DNA of 7,011 bases from Rhizobiaceae bacterium (GTDB lineage: Bacteria > Pseudomonadota > Alphaproteobacteria > Rhizobiales > Rhizobiaceae): assembly GCA_913776675.1 (NCBI GenBank), contig CAJYRE010000451.1, positions 1 to 7,011 of the forward strand. The letters are read 5' to 3'. The position numbers and the translations under genes are program-made. Within the stretch, counting starts at the first letter, position 1, and every line of letters begins with the position of its first letter. Below are positions 1-5,949 of the stretch, one piece after another. Below the pieces are notes generated by a model. The model saw only the letters and a program-made list of their open reading frames with translations, was not told the origin of the DNA and did no database searches.

Positions 1-523
1 TCAGGGCGAAGAACTGGGCCGGACAGAGGCGGATATTGCCTTTGAAGACCTGCAAGATCCCTACGGCATTCAATTCTGGCCGGAGTTCAAGGGCCGTGAT
101 GGCTGCCGCACCCCGATGGTCTGGGACAATCTTGCCCATCATGCCGGGTTCAGCTCGGGCGAAAAGCCATGGTTGCCGATTCCGCTGGAACATGCGCTGC
201 ATGCTGTCTCGACGCAAGCGCACAAGCCCGAAAGCGTGCTGGAACATTATCGTCGCTTCCTGCATTTCCGCAAAACGCTGCCTGCCTTGATCAAGGGAGA
301 AATCAGCTTCCATACGGTGACAGATACAGGTTTGGTGTATTCCCGCAGCTTTGAGGGGGAAACCATTCTGTGTGCGTTCAATCTGTCTTCTGATGCAACA
401 GAGCTGCCTTTGCCCACTGGTGACTGGAACGAGCTGGAAGGCCACGGTTTTGATAGCGAAGCGGTGGGTAGCACCATCAGCCTGCCGGGCTGGGGTGCCT
501 ATTTCGCGCAGAAGATCCAATAA
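1..523 (+). CDS. aglA: Alpha-glucosidase, GH13 family (C-terminal part, cut by window start)
   Basis: Cytoplasmic glycoside hydrolase that releases glucose from imported alpha-glucosides such as sucrose, maltose or trehalose. The reading frame is open from base 2 to a TAA at 521-523, giving 173 visible residues. Near the visible N-terminus is QGEELG, followed by DPYGIQFWPEFKGRDGCRTP, a stretch characteristic of GH13 oligo-1,6-glucosidase/alpha-glucosidase proteins just after the third catalytic region. The catalytic Asp/Glu/Asp residues therefore lie outside the window and cannot be checked. The last 70 or so residues (GLVYSRSFEGETILCAFNLS onward) fit the C-terminal beta-sandwich domain of the family. 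The start codon is not in the window; ATG codons inside this stretch are internal methionines. aglK follows after 23 bases on the same strand, so the two are almost certainly co-transcribed. The aglA symbol rests on family plus context; the exact substrate range is inferred. Confidence 0.9.
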   Translation, partial: QGEELGRTEADIAFEDLQDPYGIQFWPEFKGRDGCRTPMVWDNLAHHAGFSSGEKPWLPIPLEHALHAVSTQAHKPESVLEHYRRFLHFRKTLPALIKGEISFHTVTDTGLVYSRSFEGETILCAFNLSSDATELPLPTGDWNELEGHGFDSEAVGSTISLPGWGAYFAQKIQ

Positions 524-546
524 AGACAACAGAAAAGGGGGAGATC

Positions 547-1635
547 ATGGCAAGTCTGGTTCTGAAAGACATCCGCAAGGCCTATGGCGAGGTCAAGGTG
601 CTGCATGGCATTGACCTCGAAATTGCCAAAGGCGAGTTTGTGGTGTTCGTTGGCCCATCCGGCTGCGGCAAATCCACCCTTTTGCGGATGATTGCCGGGC
701 TCGAAGAGATTACCAGCGGTGACATGTTCATTGATGGTCAACGGGTCAATCAGGTGCCGCCCTCCAAGCGCGGCATTGCCATGGTGTTCCAGTCCTATGC
801 GCTTTACCCCCACATGAGCGTTTACGACAACATGGCCTTTGGCATGCGGATCGCCGGTGAAAGCAAGAACGAGATTGACCGGCGAGTGCGCGCGGCGGCC
901 AGCATTCTCCAACTTGAAAAATACCTTGATCGCTTGCCCAAGGCGCTCTCAGGCGGGCAGCGCCAGCGTGTGGCCATTGGCCGCGCCATTTGCCGCAATC
1001 CCAAGGTGTTTCTGTTTGATGAGCCATTGTCCAATCTGGATGCAGCGCTTCGGGTGGCCACCCGCATCGAGATTGCCAAACTGAATGAGCAAATGGCTGA
1101 TACCACGATGATCTATGTGACCCATGATCAGGTGGAGGCCATGACGCTGGCAGACCGCATTGTGGTGCTGTCTGCGGGCCGCATTGAGCAGGTGGGAGCG
1201 CCGCTGGAGCTGTATGAGCGCCCCGCCAATCTGTTTGTGGCCCAGTTTATCGGCTCGCCTGCGATGAACATTCTGCCTGCCAAAATCGTGGAAGCTGGCT
1301 CTGTCACCCGCATTGCCTTGAAGGATCAATCCGTAATCGCGGTGCCAATTGCCACGCAATCGAGCGAGAGCGGCAAGGCGGCCAGCTTTGGGGTGCGTCC
1401 TGAAGACCTGACGATTGCCACAGGCGAGGCGGCCTTGTTTGAGGGCACCGTGTCACTGGTGGAGGCTTTGGGTGAAGTCACCATGCTCTATGTGGATGGG
1501 CCTGCGGATGACCAGCCCATTGTGGTGAAGCTGCCGGGCATTGCCGCCATCAGCAAAGGAGAGCGTTTGCGCTTTACAGCCAAGCCGGAAAAGCTGCATC
1601 TTTTCGATGCTGACGGCAAAAGCTATAAGGTTTGA
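547..1635 (+). CDS. aglK: Alpha-glucoside ABC transporter ATP-binding protein (MalK/UgpC type)
   Basis: ATPase subunit that powers sugar import through a binding-protein-dependent ABC transporter at the inner membrane. The 362-residue length is normal for the MalK/UgpC (CUT1) group. Visible motifs in order: Walker A GPSGCGKST (residues 36-44), Q-loop Gln82, ABC signature LSGGQ (134-138), Walker B VFLFDE (154-159), D-loop SNLD (162-165) and H-loop His193. After FIGSPAMN (about 236-243) comes the C-terminal MalK-type regulatory/TOBE region. All nucleotide-binding residues are intact. The ATG at 547 has a strong purine-rich ribosome binding site (AGGGGGAG, about 536-543) with a short spacer. The gene lies 23 bases after the alpha-glucosidase gene, and in rhizobia this arrangement closes the aglEFGAK operon. 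The permease and binding-protein genes would lie upstream of the window. A multi-sugar role is possible, because MalK-type ATPases are often shared between transporters. Confidence 0.95.
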   Translation: MASLVLKDIRKAYGEVKVLHGIDLEIAKGEFVVFVGPSGCGKSTLLRMIAGLEEITSGDMFIDGQRVNQVPPSKRGIAMVFQSYALYPHMSVYDNMAFGMRIAGESKNEIDRRVRAAASILQLEKYLDRLPKALSGGQRQRVAIGRAICRNPKVFLFDEPLSNLDAALRVATRIEIAKLNEQMADTTMIYVTHDQVEAMTLADRIVVLSAGRIEQVGAPLELYERPANLFVAQFIGSPAMNILPAKIVEAGSVTRIALKDQSVIAVPIATQSSESGKAASFGVRPEDLTIATGEAALFEGTVSLVEALGEVTMLYVDGPADDQPIVVKLPGIAAISKGERLRFTAKPEKLHLFDADGKSYKV

Positions 1636-1775
1636 GCTGTGCATATTGTCACTGCTTTAACCACGTGCGCGAAGAAGATTCCCCCCAAATAATGGTGGGT
1701 TATTGCGCTCATTTTGTGTTAACATCCTTCTTCTAGCGTAAGCTCATAGGACTCGATTGGGTTGGGGTTGCAAGC
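1636..1775. other. Intergenic gap between aglK and the PilZ-like gene
   Basis: This 140-base non-coding gap should hold the end of the agl transcript and probably the promoter of the next gene. No convincing rho-independent terminator is visible. The only hairpin I found is AATAA/TTATT around TGGTGGG near 1689-1705, which is AT-only, weak and not followed by a U-run. A C-run lies at 1681-1686. TTAACAT at 1719-1725 resembles half of an alphaproteobacterial CtrA-type box, but one half-site is not enough to call. Read-through from aglK into the next gene cannot be excluded. Confidence 0.4.
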
Positions 1776-2183
1776 ATGAGTACGGTTGGCGGTGGAACAC
1801 ATTATCTGCGGCGCGAAGAGTCTTTCATGTATGATCGGGAAAACCGGTTCCGCATGGAAGACACAATGAATGCCGGACGAATCGAATATACGGAAAAAGG
1901 CATGACGCATATGGCGTCGCGCCGGTGTGATGTGGTGCGCATTTCCATGAGCGGCGCGCTGATTTCGCTTCTTACCCAGTTCAATCTGCCCAAGCAGTTT
2001 TACCTCGACATTCCAGATGCCCGCATCACCAAGGTGGGCAGCCTGCTGATGAAAACCTTCTCCAACAATACGGCAGAGATTCGTTTTTTGCGGCTTCTGA
2101 CACAGAAAGAGCTGGACAGAATCTTCGTGTTCAGCACCCATCCGGCCCATAAGGATCGGGTTCTGGATGTTCGTTCGTGGTAA
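1776..2183 (+). CDS. Small PilZ-like domain protein with altered ligand motifs
   Basis: I do not recognise a named gene. The 135-residue soluble protein has no signal peptide or membrane segment. Its core has the layout of short rhizobial PilZ domains (the c-di-GMP receptor fold): an Arg-rich N-terminal part (DRENRFRM, residues 20-27), GRIEY (34-38), then CDVVRISMSGALIS (51-64) in the place of the usual C-x-V-x-D-x-S-x-x-G-A strand, followed by QFYLDIP and a late AEIRFLRL strand. The canonical RxxxR is not intact (RENR is the nearest match) and the Asp of DxSxxG is Arg55, so normal c-di-GMP binding is doubtful. The start is uncertain. ATG 1776 has only a weak GGGG ribosome binding site; ATG 1827 (residue 18, MYDREN) has GAAGAG six bases upstream and may be the true start. 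The stop is TAA at 2181-2183, with a good terminator just downstream. The PilZ assignment is inference from pattern. Confidence 0.7.
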   Translation: MSTVGGGTHYLRREESFMYDRENRFRMEDTMNAGRIEYTEKGMTHMASRRCDVVRISMSGALISLLTQFNLPKQFYLDIPDARITKVGSLLMKTFSNNTAEIRFLRLLTQKELDRIFVFSTHPAHKDRVLDVRSW

Positions 2184-2210
2184 ATAGACAACGTTATAAA
2201 TCGTGATTGA

Positions 2211-2243
2211 AAAAGGGGGGCTCTGGCTGCCCTTTTGTTTTTT
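2211..2243 (+). terminator. Rho-independent terminator after the PilZ-like gene
   Basis: AAAAGGG (2211-2217) pairs with CCCTTTT (2230-2236) around a 12-base loop, and a T-run follows (TTTT, G, TTTTTT to 2243). It begins 28 bases after the TAA of the PilZ-like gene. It indicates that this gene ends its own transcript and that the next gene has a separate promoter. Confidence 0.75.
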
Positions 2244-2471
2244 CAGCAGAATTTGCCCAAATTCCGCTTGTTTTCGTACCTAACCGTTTCTGCCGAGACG
2301 GAATGGACGGTTTTGTAAACTCTTTAGTTACCAAGTTTCTTCATCCTTTATCTCATCTGCATGTACCGGGACGAGCTGACTGGCTCTGCCACTTGGTGCT
2401 TGCGCTGAATAAGGGTGTGGCATGTGAGCCGCCGGTCCCCTGTCGGGCTGTTTGTGTAATGAGTTGCGAGT
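2244..2471. other. Non-coding leader region upstream of the DUF2778 gene
   Basis: A 228-base region between the terminator and the next start codon. It is more AT-rich around 2245-2350 than the flanking genes, as expected for a promoter region. An imperfect inverted repeat (GTAAACT/AGTTAC with one bulge) lies near 2315-2331. I could not assign a convincing -35/-10 pair. An open frame crosses it from 2207, but its residue composition and its overlap with the next gene make it unconvincing. Confidence 0.35.
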
Positions 2472-3749
2472 ATGGCGTTGGCGATGGATTTTTTCCCGGG
2501 TTCTTACGGTGCCCGGCGCAGAGCATCCACTCTTGTCCCCCGGTTGATGTCTGGCGCGGCAATGGTTGGCGGTGGCTTGGCGGCAAGCCTCTGTGTTGCT
2601 TTTACCTTTTGTGCCTTGCATGGCTTGGGCGCGTCATCAGGGGCCAAAATCGGCTCCTACGCGCCTGATATGGCATCGCAGTTGCGGGCTACCTTGATCA
2701 TGCCAAAGGCTCCAGTGGTGCCTGCGCATGAGCAGCTTGCCCTGCAAAAGCGTGTTGTTCCAAGGTGGGATAGTCAGGCGCAGAAAAGGCAGGATGTGGC
2801 GCAGGCCGCTCCCCAGTCCAAGCCGCTTGATTTGGCAGGCCGTGCCATTCTTGAGCAGGCGCTGGCGGTGTCCATTGCTGAGCGCGCGCTTGCTGATCGC
2901 TGGAGCGGTGATACCGGCATGCAGATGGCGCTGACAACGCTCAAGCCAGCCATGCCGGCGATGGAAGATCAGCAGATTGCTGCTGCCGTTTTGAAAAATG
3001 CGGCTCCGTTGACCTTGGCACAGGCGCTGCCAGCGCAATTGCAGCCCAAAGCCTCAGGTGTGGCCTCTGACAATCCGCGCCCTGCCATGCAAGTCGCCAT
3101 GTTGCCCGATACAGGGCCATCGCCGGTCATGCGGCCTCGTGAAGATCCGTTTGTGAAAGTGTTGGCAGACAGCAAGCAAGCTGCGGCAGGCGACAAGCCC
3201 GTGGACAAGCCTATTCCGCTGAAGCCTGCACCGGAAAAGACCGCGCCGAAGACCTTGATGGCCTATGCCCGGTCTGAAGATGTGATGGAAGGCGATGATA
3301 CGCCCTCCATTTTTGGTCGACGGGCATCGCTCCCAGGCCGCGGCAGTGGCGTGGCGGTCTATGATATTTCAGCCGCAACCGTTTACATGCCCAATGGTGA
3401 AAAGCTGCGTGCCCACTCTGGCCGCGGTGAAAACCGTGATAACCCGCGCTCGGCTGCGATTAAAAACCGGGGTGTCACCCCGCCGAATATCTATCGTCTC
3501 TCACCCCGTGAAAGCCTGTTCCATGGTGTGGAAGCCCTGCGTATGACGCCCGTGGGCGGTAACAAGATGTATGGCCGCGATGGTTTCCTGACCCATACGT
3601 TCATGCTGCGGATTCGGGGCGATTCCAGCGGTTGTGTGGTGTTTGAACAATATCCGCGCTTCCTGAGCGCTTACAAGCGTGGCGAGATCCGAACCCTGAT
3701 TGTGGTGCCGAGCGTATCGGAACTGCCAAAATATATGGCGAAGCTGTAA
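2472..3749 (+). CDS. Membrane-anchored DUF2778 (Tlde1-like L,D-transpeptidase-type) protein
   Basis: The 425-residue protein has three parts. A short basic N-terminus (RRR at 15-17) leads into one hydrophobic segment (about 25-49), probably a signal anchor that puts the rest in the periplasm. Residues about 52-290 form a low-complexity Ala/Pro/Lys-rich linker, with a KP-rich stretch at 242-260. The C-terminal domain (about 294-423) begins VAVYDIS and contains GRDGFLTH with His375 and SSGCVVF with Cys388. This His...Ser-x-Gly-Cys pair matches the catalytic motif of YkuD-like and DUF2778/Tlde1 enzymes, which cut or exchange peptidoglycan stem peptides. A peptidoglycan-remodelling role is therefore likely but inferred. 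No type VI secretion, PAAR or immunity gene is visible nearby, which argues against a toxin effector. The start is ATG 2472 or ATG 2484; an in-frame TGA at 2460-2462 excludes anything longer, and neither start has a strong ribosome binding site. A strong terminator follows. Confidence 0.85.
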   Translation: MALAMDFFPGSYGARRRASTLVPRLMSGAAMVGGGLAASLCVAFTFCALHGLGASSGAKIGSYAPDMASQLRATLIMPKAPVVPAHEQLALQKRVVPRWDSQAQKRQDVAQAAPQSKPLDLAGRAILEQALAVSIAERALADRWSGDTGMQMALTTLKPAMPAMEDQQIAAAVLKNAAPLTLAQALPAQLQPKASGVASDNPRPAMQVAMLPDTGPSPVMRPREDPFVKVLADSKQAAAGDKPVDKPIPLKPAPEKTAPKTLMAYARSEDVMEGDDTPSIFGRRASLPGRGSGVAVYDISAATVYMPNGEKLRAHSGRGENRDNPRSAAIKNRGVTPPNIYRLSPRESLFHGVEALRMTPVGGNKMYGRDGFLTHTFMLRIRGDSSGCVVFEQYPRFLSAYKRGEIRTLIVVPSVSELPKYMAKL

Positions 3750-3783
3750 GAAACGGCGTTCTGTAATATTCTTATTTAATATC

Positions 3784-3808
3784 AGGCGGGGATGAACCCC
3801 GCCTTTTT
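3784..3808 (+). terminator. Strong rho-independent terminator after the DUF2778 gene
   Basis: A perfect eight-pair stem, AGGCGGGG (3784-3791) with CCCCGCCT (3797-3804), has the loop ATGAA and a T-run at 3804-3808. It starts 34 bases after the TAA of the DUF2778 gene. Read on the minus strand, the same stem is followed by GATATTAAATAAG, a poor U-tract, so it is at best a weak terminator for the convergent edd transcript. Confidence 0.92.
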
Positions 3809-3829
3809 CATGTTGTATCGGTGCCTATC

Positions 3830-3858
3830 GGTGAGCCTTGGGATAAGGCGCTTTCACC
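3830..3858 (-). terminator. Stem-loop just downstream of edd, possible transcript end
   Basis: On the plus strand GGTGA (3830-3834) and GCCTT (3835-3839) pair with AAGGC (3845-3849) and TCACC (3854-3858), with a GCTT bulge and a five-base loop. It begins 13 bases after the edd stop on the minus strand. There is no U-run after it, so it may protect the 3' end of the mRNA or act with rho rather than be an intrinsic terminator. Confidence 0.35.
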
Positions 3859-3871
3859 TTTGCATGCAATT

Positions 3872-5689
3872 TCAGAACAGCACGCTTGCACCGTGATCGG
3901 CTGGACCTGCGATACGCCGCAGCGGCGCGAACAATTCGCGGCCCATGCCAAATTCGTTGTCAGAGAGGTCTGCCACAACGGCAGGCCGGGCGGCGAATTC
4001 AGCGGCATCGACCAGCACTTCCAGTGTACCCGCCACGGCGTCAAGACGGATCATGTCGCCATCCTTGATCTTGGCAATCGGCCCGCCATCAACCGCTTCC
4101 GGCGTGACGTGAATGGCGGCCGGCACCTTGCCAGATGCGCCAGACATGCGGCCATCGGTGATGAGAGCCACCTTATGGCCACGGTCTTGCAACACACCCA
4201 GCGAAGGGGTCAGTTTGTGCAATTCCGGCATGCCATTGGCCTTCGGGCCCTGGAAGCGCACCACGGCGATAAAATCGCGGTTGAGCTTGCCTTCCTTGAA
4301 CGCATCCTGCATGGCCTGCTGGCTATGAAAGACAAGGGCAGGGGCCTCGATAACGTGACGCTCCGGCTTGACGGCAGAAATCTTGATCACCGCCTTGCCC
4401 ATATTGCCGGTCAGCATTTTCAGGCCGCCATTGGCCTGAAACGGTGCCTCAATCGTGGAGAGAACCTTCGGATCAGCACTGTTTTCAGGTGAGGGCTGAC
4501 GCAATACGGTGCCATCCGCATTCAGATGCGGCTCGATGGTGTAGGCAGCCAGGCCCTGACCATACACGGTGCGCACATCATCATGCACAAAACCGGCTTT
4601 CAGCAATTGCTTGATCAGGAAACCCATGCCACCGGCAGCGTGGAAATGGTTCACATCGGCAGAGCCGTTGGGATACACGCGGGCCAGCAGGGGCACAATG
4701 TCCGAAAGATCGGAAATATCCTGCCATGTCAATTGGATGCCGCCCGCCCGCGCCATGGCAATCAGGTGCATGGTGTGGTTGGTGGAGCCGCCGGTGGCAT
4801 GCAGGCCGACCACGCCATTGACGATCGAGCGTTCATCAATCATCTCGCCAGCCGGGGTAAATTCATTGCCAAGGGCGGTAATGGCCAGCGCCCGTTTGGT
4901 GGCCTCGCGGGTCAGGGCGTCGCGCAACGGTGTGCCGGGATTGATGAAGGATGCTCCGGGCATATGGAAGCCCATGATTTCCATCAGCATCTGGTTGGAA
5001 TTGGCGGTGCCGTAGAACGTGCAGGTGCCGGGGCCGTGATAGGATTTGGATTCGGCTTCCAGCAATTCTGCCCGGCCCACCTTGCCTTCGGCATAGAGCT
5101 GACGAATGCGGGTTTTTTCGTCATTGGGCAGGCCGGAGGTCATCGGGCCTGCGGGCACGAATACCGAGGGCAGATGGCCAAAGGTGAGTGCTGCAATCAT
5201 CAGGCCGGGCACGATCTTGTCGCACACGCCGAGAAACACCGCTGCATCAAACATATTGTGCGACAGGCCAATGCCCGCCGCCATGGCAATAATATCGCGC
5301 GAAAACAGCGACAGTTCCATGCCCGGCTGTCCCTGGGTGACGCCATCGCACATGGCGGGCACACCACCTGCCACTTGCGCCACGCCACCTGCTTCTGCGG
5401 CGGCCTTACGGATCAATTCAGGGTAATGTTCAAACGGCTGATGGGCCGAGAGCATATCATTATAGGCTGTGATAATGCCCAGATTGGGGACCGTGTCGCC
5501 AGCCAGAGCGGCCTTGTCCCCGGGGGAACAGACGGCAAAGCCATGGGCGAGGTTGCCACAGGCCAGCGTGCCGCGCTTGACCCCTTTGGTCGAGGCCTGA
5601 CGCACGCGCTCCAGATAGGGTTCACGGGTTGGCTTGGAGCGCTCAACAATACGTTTGGTGATGGCTTCAATGCGGTGATCGGCACTCAT
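3872..5689 (-). CDS. edd: Phosphogluconate dehydratase (Entner-Doudoroff pathway)
   Basis: Cytoplasmic iron-sulfur enzyme that dehydrates 6-phosphogluconate to 2-keto-3-deoxy-6-phosphogluconate. The protein is 605 residues from the chosen start, the normal family length. Visible signatures of the IlvD/Edd family are CDKIVPG (from Cys156) and [12 protein letters not shown] (about 508-519). Conserved cysteines in MCDGVTQG (Cys114), CDKIVPG (Cys156) and GPGTCTFYG (Cys223) are candidate cluster ligands. TANSNQML and [14 protein letters not shown] stretches (here [10 protein letters not shown]) distinguish Edd/IlvD proteins from unrelated dehydratases. The frame stays open upstream to 5746, but the start [10 protein letters not shown] at 5689 is preferred because AGGAAGG lies nine bases before it, while the ATG three codons earlier directly abuts that site. 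It is the last gene of a zwf-pgl-edd order, 260 bases after pgl. The eda gene that completes the pathway is not in the window. Confidence 0.97.
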   Translation of the reverse strand: MSADHRIEAITKRIVERSKPTREPYLERVRQASTKGVKRGTLACGNLAHGFAVCSPGDKAALAGDTVPNLGIITAYNDMLSAHQPFEHYPELIRKAAAEAGGVAQVAGGVPAMCDGVTQGQPGMELSLFSRDIIAMAAGIGLSHNMFDAAVFLGVCDKIVPGLMIAALTFGHLPSVFVPAGPMTSGLPNDEKTRIRQLYAEGKVGRAELLEAESKSYHGPGTCTFYGTANSNQMLMEIMGFHMPGASFINPGTPLRDALTREATKRALAITALGNEFTPAGEMIDERSIVNGVVGLHATGGSTNHTMHLIAMARAGGIQLTWQDISDLSDIVPLLARVYPNGSADVNHFHAAGGMGFLIKQLLKAGFVHDDVRTVYGQGLAAYTIEPHLNADGTVLRQPSPENSADPKVLSTIEAPFQANGGLKMLTGNMGKAVIKISAVKPERHVIEAPALVFHSQQAMQDAFKEGKLNRDFIAVVRFQGPKANGMPELHKLTPSLGVLQDRGHKVALITDGRMSGASGKVPAAIHVTPEAVDGGPIAKIKDGDMIRLDAVAGTLEVLVDAAEFAARPAVVADLSDNEFGMGRELFAPLRRIAGPADHGASVLF

Positions 5690-5698
5690 GGCGTACAT

Positions 5699-5705
5699 CC
5701 TTCCT
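5699..5705 (-). promoter_or_regulatory. Ribosome binding site that fixes the edd start
   Basis: AGGAAGG on the minus strand lies nine bases before ATG 5689 (MSAD). The in-frame ATG at 5698 directly touches the site, too close to be used efficiently. This supports a 605-residue protein over longer readings. Confidence 0.75.
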
Positions 5706-5749
5706 GATCGGTGGCGGATGAGGGCTTCAAGGCTCTTCAGCCGCACATT

Positions 5750-5766
5750 GACCCTCGTTCAGGGTC
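5750..5766. repeat. Short inverted repeat in the edd leader
   Basis: GACCCT (5750-5755) and AGGGTC (5761-5766) form a perfect six-pair stem around CGTTC. It lies about 60 bases upstream of the edd start codon and is the first of a row of inverted repeats filling the pgl-edd gap. Confidence 0.55.
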
Positions 5767-5773
5767 TTGGAGT

Positions 5774-5816
5774 TGTCTGTTTTGAAAAAGCGCAAACCGG
5801 TTTTCCAAAACAGACA
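5774..5816. repeat. Eleven-base inverted repeat with palindromic core
   Basis: TGTCTGTTTTG (5774-5784) and CAAAACAGACA (5806-5816) are perfect 11-base inverted arms around 21 bases. The enclosed sequence includes the perfect ten-base palindrome AAACCGGTTT (5794-5803) and AAAAAGCGC. From memory, AAAGCGCAAACCGGTTTTC-like strings are common between genes in Rhizobium and Agrobacterium genomes, which suggests a dispersed repeat, but no search was done. Confidence 0.75.
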
Positions 5817-5834
5817 CACAAAAATACAAGCGCG

Positions 5835-5855
5835 AGGTCGCCCATCGGGCGACCT
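5835..5855. repeat. Perfect nine-base hairpin repeat
   Basis: AGGTCGCCC (5835-5843) and GGGCGACCT (5847-5855) are perfect inverted arms with only the three-base loop ATC. It is a very stable hairpin on either strand. On the minus strand it is followed by CGCGCTTGTATTTTTG, not a tight U-run, so it is not a standard terminator. Confidence 0.8.
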
Positions 5856-5856
5856 A

Positions 5857-5902
5857 CTGCATAATTCTTTCAATCTGCATCGATTAAGGGAAAATTATGC
5901 AG
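5857..5902. repeat. Imperfect long inverted repeat, candidate rhizobial intergenic element
   Basis: CTGCATAATT (5857-5866) and AATTATGCAG (5893-5902) are perfect ten-base outer arms. The inner parts also pair partly (AATC 5872-5875 with GATT 5882-5885). This sequence, together with the flanking AAAGTGTTACAGCGTC block, looks like a palindromic element I recall as frequent in Agrobacterium and Rhizobium intergenic regions (RIME/REP-like). That identity is from memory and inferred; the inverted repeat itself is directly visible. Confidence 0.7.
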
Positions 5903-5919
5903 CAGATTTAAAGTGTTAC

Positions 5920-5948
5920 AGCGTCTTTTATGCGTTTGATAAAGCGCT
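5920..5948. repeat. Imperfect inverted repeat just after pgl
   Basis: AGCGTCTTTTAT (5920-5931) and ATAAAGCGCT (5939-5948) pair with two unmatched bases around GCGTTTG. It begins two bases beyond the pgl stop codon on the minus strand. It probably belongs to the same composite element as the neighbouring TGCATAATT repeat, and would form the first stem-loop met by transcription leaving pgl. Confidence 0.55.
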
Positions 5949-5949
5949 C

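Larger units (their letters stand above)
5690..5949 (-). other. Repeat-rich pgl-edd intergenic region
   Basis: These 260 non-coding bases separate two genes that should be co-transcribed; the zwf-pgl gap is only 12 bases. The region holds at least four inverted repeats (5750-5766, 5774-5816, 5835-5855, 5857-5902) and a fifth, weaker one against pgl (5920-5948). It ends with the edd ribosome binding site. No tight stem plus U-run is seen on the minus strand, so read-through to edd is plausible. An internal promoter for edd is also possible but not identifiable by eye. Confidence 0.6.

Noticed and set aside
1719..1725. TTAACAT as a CtrA binding half-site before the PilZ-like gene
   Set aside because: A single seven-base half-site with no second half at the expected spacing is likely to occur by chance.
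2207..2668. A 153-codon open frame beginning at the terminator of the PilZ-like gene and overlapping the DUF2778 gene start
   Set aside because: Its start lies in the terminator region, it is rich in Cys and Trp, and it overlaps nearly 200 bases of a confident gene in another frame.
2472..3749. DUF2778 protein as an interbacterial toxin with the small upstream gene as its immunity partner
   Set aside because: The upstream gene has its own terminator, lacks a signal peptide, and looks PilZ-like. The enzyme carries its own membrane anchor and no secretion genes are visible.
3821..4492. A 223-codon open frame on the plus strand, opposite the 3' part of edd
   Set aside because: Antisense shadow of edd with no recognisable domain and no independent ribosome binding site or promoter evidence.
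4526..5707. A 393-codon open frame on the plus strand, opposite edd
   Set aside because: It lies entirely antisense to the well-conserved edd gene. Its protein is rich in His, Gly and Gln and matches no family I recognise, as expected of a shadow frame in GC-biased coding DNA.
5835..5902. Clustered hairpins considered as a CRISPR array or an attachment site
   Set aside because: The repeats are inverted and all different from one another, with no regular spacers, no integrase gene and no tRNA nearby.
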